Source of the DNA: Elephas maximus indicus
Taxonomy: Eukaryota > Chordata > Mammalia > Proboscidea > Elephantidae
DNA length: 64,000 nucleotides
Reading direction: 5' to 3'
Assembly: GCF_024166365.1 (NCBI RefSeq)
Contig: NC_064846.1
Coordinates: 32,509,866 to 32,573,865 of the forward strand
A program made the translations under genes and the position numbers. The notes under the pieces were generated by a model that was given only the letters and a program-made list of their open reading frames with translations, did not search any database and had not been told where the DNA came from. Below, in pieces: positions 50,071-64,000 of the stretch; within the stretch, counting starts at the first letter, position 1, and every line of letters begins with the position of its first letter.

Positions 50071-50195
50071 ATAATAATGTCATGTTGTATAAGCTATTAT
50101 TAAACAACACATATATCAAAATAAGATGAACCTTAATGGCAATTCAGTTGGCCAACATTATGAATACATATAAAGAGAATTAACTATATCCTTAC

Positions 50196-50419
50196 TGAGT
50201 GCAAGCTGCATGCCCTCAGCCACTTTCCGTTTTCCAGTAGATGGCTTTGATTTTTTACTCCGCACAGTTGATCCCCGACTGCTGATTCCACTTATAACCG
50301 ACATGGTGTCATCATCGCCACCAGCTAGCAAAGAATTTCGGTAAGACATCAGTGGAAGCCACACATCTTCTCTTCGGAGTGACATCTGAAAGGTCATGAA
50401 CTTTTCCAAGTAAACATAC
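50196..50419 (-). CDS. STAG2: STAG2 exon, sixth in window
   Basis: The longest coding exon here, 224 nt with 74 full codons: [20 protein letters not shown], then [17 protein letters not shown] and a serine/basic stretch ending [12 protein letters not shown]. It marks the change from the folded helical region to the flexible, phosphorylatable C-terminal tail. The acceptor is TTTTTAAG and the donor GTAAGG. The final A joins CT of the next exon to give threonine (LTEESS). Confidence 0.97.
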
Positions 50420-50689
50420 CTTAAAAAGAAACAGAAGCCATTACACAAGCTTTGATACATAAAACTGCTGCTGTTTTTTTTTTTTTCCTTTCTTTTCCTC
50501 CTAGTAATCTTACAGCATAAATATCATAAGGGACCTTTAGTGATTTAAGTAGAATTAAACAAAAGGGAAAGAAAATAAGTATGAAACAGAATAATGGTTG
50601 ATAGCCTACATTACTCCCTAGAGTATACAGTAAAACTGTAGGCTATCAATGATTTTTTTTCCCCCCAAAGATGTCTATAGAAGAACAAA

Positions 50690-50890
50690 CCCGAGTCATA
50701 TTTTTGGAAAGAGCACAGGATTTGAAGTCAAACAACTTGGATTCTAGTCCCAGTTCTACCAACTCTCAGTTGTGTGAGCATGGGCGTATACTACTACTTC
50801 ATCACTCCATCTTAGCCTCATCACTACACAGGGGTAATTCTGTTTCTACCAGAGTCTTACATCAAATGAAACAATTCAGGGCATTTAAGC
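50690..50890 (+). repeat. MIR SINE
   Basis: GAGCACAGGATTTGAAGTC, GATTCTAGTCCCAG, CTCAGTTGTGTGAGCATGGG in MIR order, followed by L2-like reverse sequence to about 51010. Confidence 0.7.
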
Positions 50891-51010
50891 TTAATGTTTA
50901 TTGAGCAGCTACTACGTCCTCTGCACTGAAGATAGAGACAAGGATGAATTAAACATGGTTCCCATCCGCAAAAAAGTTTTAGCCTAATGGAAATCAAAAA
51001 TCCAACCCTT

Positions 51011-51599
51011 GGATCCAAGTAGCATAAGGATTCTATGGCTTATAATGTTACAATCAAAATTCAACTAACATTTGTGTGACTACCATGTGCTAGGCACCAC
51101 TTTTCTCTCAGTTTCTTCATGTTTATTTCTACAATCCTGTGAGGGAGACATTCTTCCCACTTTACAGGTGAGCAAAGCAAACATCAGAAAAATTCAAGAA
51201 GTAATATGCCAAAAGTCATAAAAGTAAGTAACCAACACAACCATGATTCAAATTCCAGGCTTCTGACACTAAGTTCAGTGCATTTATTGGCTAAATTATG
51301 TTTCCAATACATGAAGAGAATAATTTATCAACTAACTGTAAAGTACAATCCAAATATTTTCTGTCATTAATAATGATTAGTTCCCATCAGTCCAGATTTA
51401 CCAATTTTGAACAGCATTAAAGATAGAAGATAAAAAAAAAATAGGATACATCAATTACAAAACATACTACTTTTGTGTTAGTCAGTATTTCTTTGTAATC
51501 ATGATATACTTCCGTCATACAAAACAGTACACCTCAAAGTGTGGTCTGTAGACTGGCTACCAGTCTGAGAACTGTAACCAGGTCTGGGACAGAATAAGG
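51011..51599. other. STAG2: STAG2 intron, mostly decayed repeat
   Basis: 51100-51280 looks like a reverse MIR (CTTTACAGGTGAGCAAAG). The rest is unassigned. Confidence 0.45.
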
Positions 51600-52510
51600 G
51601 AGTTTGAGCCAAAATATACTCACTGGTAGAGAGATTTACAACTATGTACCCGCCACACAGAGAAACAGAACACTGCAGATAAATAGCCTTTCTTCTTGAA
51701 GCTATTCCCCTTTCTACTCCTCCCCAAAGGCTACTAATAACCTGAATTTGTTATTTATCATCCCTAGGTATATCTGTGTACATTTAATACATATTTACAT
51801 GTCTGTAAACATTACAGCAGTTTTATACTTTGCTTTTTCCATTCAACACTGTGTGGTTTGTTTTTTTTTTTTTTTAGTTTAGCCATGTTGACTATGTAGT
51901 TTTAGTTCTTTCATTCTGATTACTGTATGGTTTCCACTGTATTATCAATCTACTGATTCATTTTCTACTTGTTTTATGTTTAGGTTGTTTCTGAGGTTTT
52001 CCCTATTCAAACAATGCAACAGCAAACATTCTTTCATAGGCATCCTGGTGCACGTGTGCAAGAGTTTCTCTAGGTCTCTACCTATGAATTCAATGGGTGG
52101 GTCATGAGGTAGGAAGAATCTTGAACTTTACTAGATATTGCCAAATAGCTCCGCAAGGTGGTCTTGTAACAATTTACACTCTCACCAGCAATGTACAGAA
52201 GTTTCTATTGCACCACATCCTTGGCAATACTTGGTACTATCAGACTTCTTTATTTTTGCTCATCTGCTGGGTGAGACATTGTATTTCACTGTTTTAGTTT
52301 GTATTTGTCTAACTACTACTGTGTATGCAATTTTTTATTTGGGATAAATTTATATACAATGTAATAAAATGCACAGAAACAGAAGTACTGTTGGATCAGT
52401 TTTGCAAATGAATACACCGGTGTAACCCACACAGCTATCAAAATAGAGAGTTTCCCATGGCCCCAGAAGGTAACCACTATTCTGATTTCTATCATTAAAG
52501 ATTAGTTTTG
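51600..52510 (-). mobile_element. Old L1 3' end(s)
   Basis: Reverse L1 motifs: TTCATAGGCATCCTGGTGC, TGCCAAATAGCTCCGCAAGG, ACACTCTCACCAGCAATG, then a second 3' UTR-like piece after 52345. Same orientation as STAG2. Confidence 0.7.
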
Positions 52511-53187
52511 TCTGCTTTAGAATTTCATATAAATTCTATGCAGTCTTTAAATGCCTTCCCTGAAGCTATTCTCCCTTTCTTTCCCCTACTGCCTCCCCAG
52601 GCTACCGCTAACCTGAATATGCTATTTAAAAGCTGGAAGATGTTATCTATACTATGAGTTACATTCATATTCTTCTGCCCTTTTATACCTCAAAGCCAAG
52701 CGGCAGCGGTGCAAAGATTATGGGAAATTAATTCCATTTGTTTGCCTCTCTTATAATTCACCATTTTAGGAGACTAAACCAGAAAAGTTCCCTGCTTAAA
52801 TGGTCTGTTGAGGACAGAAAAATTAATTAAAGTAAAAGATAAAATAGCAACTTCTACTTTCCAGTGTAGTCACAGCTCAAGACACAGAAAAACTAGGATG
52901 GCTCCTGGTGGATGACCAATCTTACTGTCTTTTAAATGTTCACTCCAAGTTAAGAATGCGAACAAGACTACATAAAGTATTCAAGTTATACCTCGAAAGC
53001 CACAAATACACTGAGAGAGGAACTCACAGAAATAAAAGAGTATTATATAAAAAATATAGTTGTAATCCTTAAATTTAAAAATTTCTGAAGTACTAAGTCT
53101 TTCACACATTAATGCCTACAATTTTAGTCCTTGTGTTTGGAGGGGACAGAAACTAAGTATAACGATTACTCTTAAGAATTTTAAAGC
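52511..53187. other. STAG2: STAG2 intron, unassigned part
   Basis: A short stretch (52555-52625) repeats GAAGCTATTCTCCCTTTC, seen also near 51700, suggesting further old L1. Otherwise nothing. Confidence 0.4.
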
Positions 53188-53777
<590 letters not shown>

Positions 53778-53945
53778 TTAGAAAGGAAAATTCTCTTAAT
53801 TTCTTTCCACTATTTTGGCATGTATTTAATTCAAGGAATAGAAAGTAAAAAGGCTGTAGTGTGAAAATAAGCAAATATATTTACATTTTATGCCACTGTT
53901 ACTTTTTTTAAACCAAAACAAACACACAACCCCCTCTCCGCTCCG

Positions 53946-53960
53946 CCCCCCCCCCCCCCC
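53946..53960. repeat. Poly-C run
   Basis: Fifteen C in a row in a STAG2 intron (poly-G in the transcript). Confidence 0.95.
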
Positions 53961-55471
<1,511 letters not shown>

Positions 55472-55849
55472 TTAAGAATTATGAACACCTTTTAAAATAC
55501 CATCTTTCCTATTAAAAATACAGTTAAGATCTCGGTAAATAAGGCATTATATTTTATAACATGTATTTTTAAAAAACACATGATATAAATGACTAAAACT
55601 GCAGCACTTCGTAGATTAAGACTACAGTAGTTGTTGACATTAGAAACTCTTTAGGTTAGTTTTGACAGAATTCTCTTCTACTGGTATTAACTGGATATTA
55701 ACATTCATATAAAGAAAATACAAAGAAAAAAGAAGTCCACTAAATGATTAGACAACTACGCTCTGTTATTCTCACTATTTATTCTTAAGTGATGAATCTT
55801 CAAATCAAAACTTTCATCATTAAGTAAACAAAAGAAAATGCTATTTTTC

Positions 55850-56330
55850 AACTACCAAATTAACAAAGTTTTAAAAAGATAATGCCCACTACTGATAATA
55901 ATACAGTGAAATGAGCACTCTGAGCTGCTGGGAGCATAAACTGAGACAACTTTTCGGCAATATGTAGTGAAAGCTTAAGAATTTTCACAACCTTTAAGAA
56001 TCAAGCCTAATTTTAGGATTTTACCTTAAAAAAAATCATGATGGTAATAACATTTCTGCACAGTGCATACGCACAGAAATATTTGTTTCACTGCTATTTA
56101 TAACGGCAAAATTGTGAAAGACCTCAACATCAAACAAGAGATCTTGGTTCAATAATGGTATATTTATAAAATGGAATGTTACACAGTCATTCAAAATGCT
56201 GAGGAAAGTAATTGTGTGAAGGTGTTCATGATTTGTTAATACAAAAAAAGAGCAGGCTGCCAATGGCTCGATATGATTTAATTTTATAAAAACTAGGATT
56301 ACATGTACGCATACTAAAATTAAGGTTATT
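55850..56330 (+). mobile_element. Old L1 fragment
   Basis: Decayed plus-strand L1 ORF2 end (GCACTCTGAGCTGCTGGGAG, TAAAATGGAATGTTACACAG). Confidence 0.6.
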
Positions 56331-56639
56331 AAAAATTAAAAAGGTTATTCCTAAGTGAAAAACTTAAGAGGTAACCTTTTTTTTTCCATTTTCCATACTT
56401 TCTGCAGTAAGCAGTATTTTATAAATTTTATTCATTTTAATAAAGACTATTTGAATTTGCCAATGAAATTAAGAACTTTCATATCTACATTTCTAAAAAT
56501 CCAGAGTTTATCAAATTGAAGTGGACCAGGTTGGTCTCTAACAGGTACATAAGGCAATTACTTTTTACCTAAATTAAACCTGCCTCATTTTCATCAGTAC
56601 TAAAATGAAAATGGCTGTTGCGTTTTGATTATAGACCTA

Positions 56640-57110
56640 CACTCATTTATTTTTAAGTGCTACAAAATAGCCATTGCAGGGACGTGTTACATATTTATCT
56701 AATACCCTATTTTGGGAGCAGTTATGATTTCTTGCTACTTAAGAATGCTGAAATGTAAAGCATGTACACCTATTTTGCAAACTTATCCTATTAGTATCTT
56801 GGATAAAGTTTTAAAAGCAGAATTGCTATCTTAAATGATATACACGTTTTAAATTTTTACATAAATTGCCTACCAGGAAGGTTGTACCAATCTATACTGC
56901 TGATGCATGTACTCATTTTCCCCATACCTTAGACAGCTATAGGTTTTGTCAGCCTTACCATTCTGAAAGCAAAATATAATCTCACTTGCACTTCTTAGTC
57001 TACTAGGCAGGTTGAATATCTCATATTTCTATTTTTTATGAATTGTCTATCATATCCTTTGCCCAATTTTCTGTTACCCTGTAAACTATTAAGTATGAGT
57101 TAATATAAGT
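56640..57110 (-). mobile_element. Old L1 fragment
   Basis: Reverse decayed L1 ORF2 end (TAAATTGCCTACCAGGAAGG, CATATCCTTTGCCCAATTTT), close to a STAG2 exon. Confidence 0.6.
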
Positions 57111-57117
57111 ATACTTA

Positions 57118-58997
<1,880 letters not shown>

Positions 58998-59082
58998 TCA
59001 ACTCTCATCATAAAACATCCTCATTTTTTGAGAATTTGAAAAATAAGGACATTTAAAATAAAATTTTAAATTACCCGTAATA

Positions 59083-59251
59083 ACAAAAAAACCCAAAACC
59101 CAGTGCCGTCAAGTCGGTTCCGACCCACAGCGACCCTATAGGACAGAGCAGAACTGCCCCATAGAGTTTCCAAGGAGTGCCTGGCGGATTCGAACTGCCA
59201 ACCCTTTGGTTAGCAGCCATAGCACTTAACCACTACGCCACCAGTGTTTCC
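59083..59251 (-). mobile_element. AfroSINE, short form
   Basis: Complete reverse copy, sense to STAG2. A 12-bp flanking repeat with one mismatch (TTACCCGTAATA at 59071, TTACCCATAATA at 59252) is the target-site duplication. Confidence 0.94.
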
Positions 59252-59573
59252 TTACCCATAATACTATAACTCAAATATACTCAGTCTTAGTATTTTACTG
59301 AATGACCAGTGCATTTATTCCATCAGATGAAATTTCTTGTGAAACCAAGTTAACAATCAGAAGGTTGCTTGGTGAACATGGAACATGCACAAATGGAGTG
59401 AGATGGAGAAACTGATGGTTAGTGAAGTCAGGCTAAGCTGGTCTAACACTAATTTATCTACTTCCCTAATAAGAATAGTTTGCCAATGAGAACTACATAT
59501 CCCAGTGCTGTCAGTTAAGGTTCCTTCTTCCCTGGATGCAGCTAACCCTCAAAAACTCTATTTCCCCCCTCCT

Positions 59574-59654
59574 CATCCCTGATTCTTAACGACACATTTT
59601 TTTTCTTTAGAGATCATCCCTGATTCTTAATGACACATTTTTTTTCTTTAGAGA
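59574..59654. repeat. 41-bp tandem duplication
   Basis: Two adjacent units starting CATCCCTGATTCTTAA (59574-59614, 59615-59654). They differ at a CpG that became TG in copy two. Confidence 0.93.
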
Positions 59655-60689
59655 CATTAAATACATTCCGTTACACTGGCCTGGGAAGCTGTCTTTTTAA
59701 GATAGCATTGTATATTTCTGCTCCAATCCATAATGTGGGATCTTGATATTCATTTCTCAAAGGACAGACTTATTTCTAAATTCTTAGTGGGAGAAGCCTC
59801 ACTGAAGCCTCAAAGTACTGCCAAAGTAATGTTTCCAATTACTTGTAAATAAAATTGTGATGAAGCCTTTTACATAAAAAATTGGGTAAAGAATTTTTCT
59901 CTGGATAGGTTTTACAAACAAAATTACATGTTAAAAACAATCTCATATTAACATTCCTTTTGTTACCAGTAAAGTTAAAGTCTTTTTATGACTTTTAGCT
60001 ACTCATGTATTTCCTTCTTCACGAATAGTCTGCACATACCGTCAGCTCTTCAATATAAGAGTCTCAACACAAAAAAAGTATAAAATAAGAAAGCTCTTTT
60101 AAACAAGTTTTTTGTGTGTGTTTGTTTGTTTTAAATAATACTCCTGGTAATCGTTGATAACTGCTAGTAAATTAGAACCGATTTTTGAGAATAGGCATTT
60201 GTTTAACGTAGACCATCAGAAAAGGTTTTAAGTTATCACAAGCACATGTTCCAGAATGTCAACGCCACTGGCTTATAAAACTATACCATACTATTTACAC
60301 TTTTAAAAAAGATTAAAAGATTACCTTTTGTTAATGATGGTCATTATTATAGACAATTTCTACATGATATTGTTTCTAATCACTGTTCAGTGCTGCTCTC
60401 AGGAACAAGAAGCCTGCACATTTTCCTCCAGACTAAATTACCCAGATATTAAAATTTTATTTTCAGCCTTGACATTTACTTTTTCCACTCCTTACTTATT
60501 GAAAATTAGTCACCTTTTCCCTCACAGGGATTAAAGAATTTAGAAGTGCCTTTTTAACACACAGGGTCTGACAGTTACAAGTGATTATTATATGTATTGT
60601 CAGTGCATCATCTCCAGATGCAGTCCCCTATTTTACTGCTCCTTTCTAATCTGATGTCAGCCAACAAATAACCCAGGGTCTACAATACC

Positions 60690-61560
60690 AGGGGTTGGAA
60701 GAGGATGAAAAGTAATGAAAACTCCCATATACTGCTGATGGGAGGGAGGGTAAAAATGATACAACTACCTTGGTGAATAATTTGGCAACATGTGGTCAAG
60801 ATAAAGGAGCCCTGGTGGTATAGCTGTTAAAGCACTCAGCTGCAGACCAAAAAGGTCTGTGGTTTGAACTCACCAGCCGTTCTGTGTGAGAAAGATGTGG
60901 CCGTCTGCTTCTGTAAAGATTTACAGCCTTGGAAACATTATGGGGCAGTTCTACTCTGTCCTATAGGGTTGCTATGAGTTGGAATCGACTCAATGATGGG
61001 TTTGTTTGGCTTTGGGTGGTCAAGTTTAAGATGTACATAGGCTATAATCCACTATAATCTAGAAATTCCACTCTTAGATATACAATAGAAAAGCTCTTAC
61101 ACATGTGCTGAAGGAGACATGTATATTTATTGTAACACTATTTGTAAAAGGGAAAAACTGAAAGTAACCTAAGTGTCCATCAATAGGAAAATAGGTAAGT
61201 AAATTGTGGTTAATTCATATAACCACATATAACTCATGTAACACAGCAGTCAAGATGAATAAACTGCAGCCACATGTCAACACTAATAAATCTCAAAAAT
61301 AACATTAATCTCAAAAAAGCAAGTTACAAAATAAAATGTTCAACACAATACCATTTACATAGAAGTTAGCAACAGAAAATAAAACTACATATTGTGAATG
61401 GATACATAAGTTCCTGGTAAAGTAAATTTAAAACACAAGGGCACGATAAACAGCAAAGTCAGTATAGTAGTTCTCTTCAGGGAAGAAGGGAGAATAATGG
61501 GATTGGAGAAAGATACAGATGAGGGTTTCTTTTCTAACTACGATTTACTTCTTAAAATAA
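60690..61560 (+). mobile_element. Old L1 3' end, split by an AfroSINE
   Basis: 60690-60800 (CATATACTGCTGATGGGAGG) and 61016-61560 (AAGTGTCCATCAATAGGAAA, ACCATTTACATAGAAGTTAG) are collinear L1 ORF2 end and 3' UTR around the SINE. Antisense to STAG2. Confidence 0.8.
60801..61015 (+). mobile_element. AfroSINE, long form, nested in L1
   Basis: GGAGCCCTGGTGGTATAGCT head, middle GAGAAAGATGTGGCCGTCTG, full tail. Perfect 9-bp target-site duplication GTGGTCAAG at 60792-60800 and 61016-61024. Confidence 0.94.
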
Positions 61561-61909
61561 ATCTGAAACAAATATGCCAACATGTGACAAATACTGGTGG
61601 TGGGTATGTAGGTATCTGTTACATTTTATATATTTCCATAGGACTGGAATACTTTGTTTAAAATGTGTAACTAGAAAGAAAAATTCCAGGGAGACAAGTG
61701 TGGGCAATTTCAAGAAGTTCCTTAAAAAATTCAGGAGTGCTGTCCAGTTTATTCTCAATTCTACTTACCATGGTCAAAATGAAGTAGGGGCTGTCCCCAA
61801 TTAACAAAGGGGTTATATACCAAAACTGTGATTTTTGTATCACTTTTTGGACTGCAACCAATCTTTCTCATGGAAGTTTTTAAAAGTCTCAACCTTTTAG
61901 ACTCAATTT

Positions 61910-62155
61910 CAGATGTGACATAATCACAAAGCCTTTTTTGACCCCTGCAGACCAGTTAGAAACTTCCTCTATACTCTCACAACACTTCGTACATGCCTCT
62001 AACATCGCATTGCCATTATAATTACTTGTTTATAGAACAGTGTTTTCTACTTGAAGGTGAATTCTTGAAGGAAAGGACATTGTCTCATTTCTTGATAACT
62101 GTATCACCTAGTATACTGCCTGCTGACCAATAAATGTTTGTCAAGTTAATGTGGA
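61910..62155 (+). repeat. L2 LINE 3' end
   Basis: CTTGAAGGAAAGGACATTGTC, CACCTAGTATACTGCCTGC and CAATAAATGTTTGTCAAG: clear L2 terminus. Confidence 0.75.
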
Positions 62156-62344
62156 GAAAAAAAAGGTGTAACTAAATCAATAGCTGAGAGTGAAAAGTGA
62201 TAAGTAGAACTTGAGTGTGTGAACCTTTACAGCTGTTTTAGCTACTTTAGGCTTCTCAGCTTACTTTAGGCTTCTCAACTGTGTTAGTACTGGAGAAAAA
62301 AGCCCTCTACTACTACAAATAAACGATAAAGGCATGCCTAGGAT

Positions 62345-62396
62345 ATGAGTTGGAATCAACTTGACAGCAAGGGGTATGTTTGGGGTTTTTTTTTGG
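62345..62396 (+). repeat. AfroSINE 3' tail fragment
   Basis: ATGAGTTGGAATCAACTTGA then CAGCAAGGGGTATG and a T run: only the 3' end of the SINE. Confidence 0.8.
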
Positions 62397-63339
<943 letters not shown>

Positions 63340-64000
63340 CTATTAAAAGAGAGAGAAAACATGCTATAAACCAAGGTTTCTCATCACTAATTGCCCCAAC
63401 TAACTTACATGTTTAACATAAAAACAGATTCTAACTTTCTATATTTGAAATTCCTAAGAAAAATCAGTATTAAGTATTTTCCTAAGATTTTAAACCTGAG
63501 AAGTATAATTTGTGTAATAATGACTGAATATTTGCACAATCCTGTACTGGCTACAAAGTAATTTCATAAGCATTCTACTTCTTTATTTTCAGTAACTTCG
63601 AGTGACTTGTGCAACGTTAAGACTGCCAAAAAGTATAGCGCTAGGACTCAAACTCAGGTTTTCTGACTCCAAATCCCACACTCTTTGCACTATACCACAA
63701 CACTTCACATTATGCATTTGCAAATGTGAAATAACGTATAAACTTGATTCCATTCTTTTGCTCTATGGGGGAGAAAAAAACCCCATATACTCAGAGTATT
63801 AGGAGATTCCAAAGTCTATGGTGCTTTTGAAGCACTCTCATTGTCAACATGCTGCAGTGATTAAGTAGAGAAAAACATAACCAGATGTGGCCTGCTTACT
63901 ACTCATCAGGTAAGCCTGATAGTATCATAATAAACATAAGGTTGAAATTATTATCTCGAGGAGCTTAAGCCCAAGGGTTGATTAAAAACCTTGCCATGAG
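63340..64000. other. STAG2: STAG2 intron, right edge
   Basis: 63560-63700 resembles a reverse MIR. No further STAG2 exon recognised up to the window edge. Confidence 0.5.

Noticed and set aside
50158..50460. Whole 100-codon frame as one exon
   Set aside because: Only 50196-50419 lies between good splice sites. The rest is intron read-through.

Overview
The window looks like a piece of an afrotherian (most likely elephant) X chromosome. The species call is an inference. It rests on many tRNA-derived AfroSINE copies, RTE/BovB-type LINEs and a distinctive L1 lineage. The chromosome call rests on STAG2, which is X-linked in placental mammals.

The only protein-coding gene I recognise is STAG2 (cohesin subunit SA-2), on the minus strand. 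Its 3' half fills about 35.8-64 kb: eleven coding exons, from the one at 63165-63339 to the last seven codons at 37688-37711, then a 3' UTR of about 1.9 kb ending near tandem AATAAA signals at 35818-35829. All exons join in phase, splice sites are canonical GT/AG, and the joined frame is open for about 480 codons. The 5' half lies beyond the right edge. Exon 47044-47154 (111 nt, symmetric phase) matches the known 37-residue cassette near the C-terminus.

Positions 1-35.8 kb hold no gene I can recognise. They are a graveyard of retroelements: an L1 3' end (1-1456, +) joined to a long RTE copy (1457-4155, -); a rearranged RTE cluster (about 4.26-5.55 kb); two L1s on the minus strand with retained 5' UTRs but missing ORF1/ORF2 interiors (5965-10243 and 17309-22800); an RTE copy nested in an older L1 with an 8-bp target-site duplication (14641-15981); a short L1 with a 10-bp duplication (24507-25038); and old L1, L2, MIR and other repeats. 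Between them lie unassigned, mostly AT-rich stretches.

The STAG2 introns carry older and smaller insertions: AfroSINEs at 40318, 59083 and 60801, an MLT1-like LTR at 49190, L2 and MIR fragments, old L1 pieces, and a short L1 with a (CA)n tail that ends about 45 bp from a STAG2 splice donor (53586). I found no CRISPR, operon-like structure, tRNA or rRNA gene, and no convincing new gene system. The points most worth a second look are the nested or inverted retroelement structures, the G-rich repeat tract of the L1 3' UTR, and the repeat next to the STAG2 exon.
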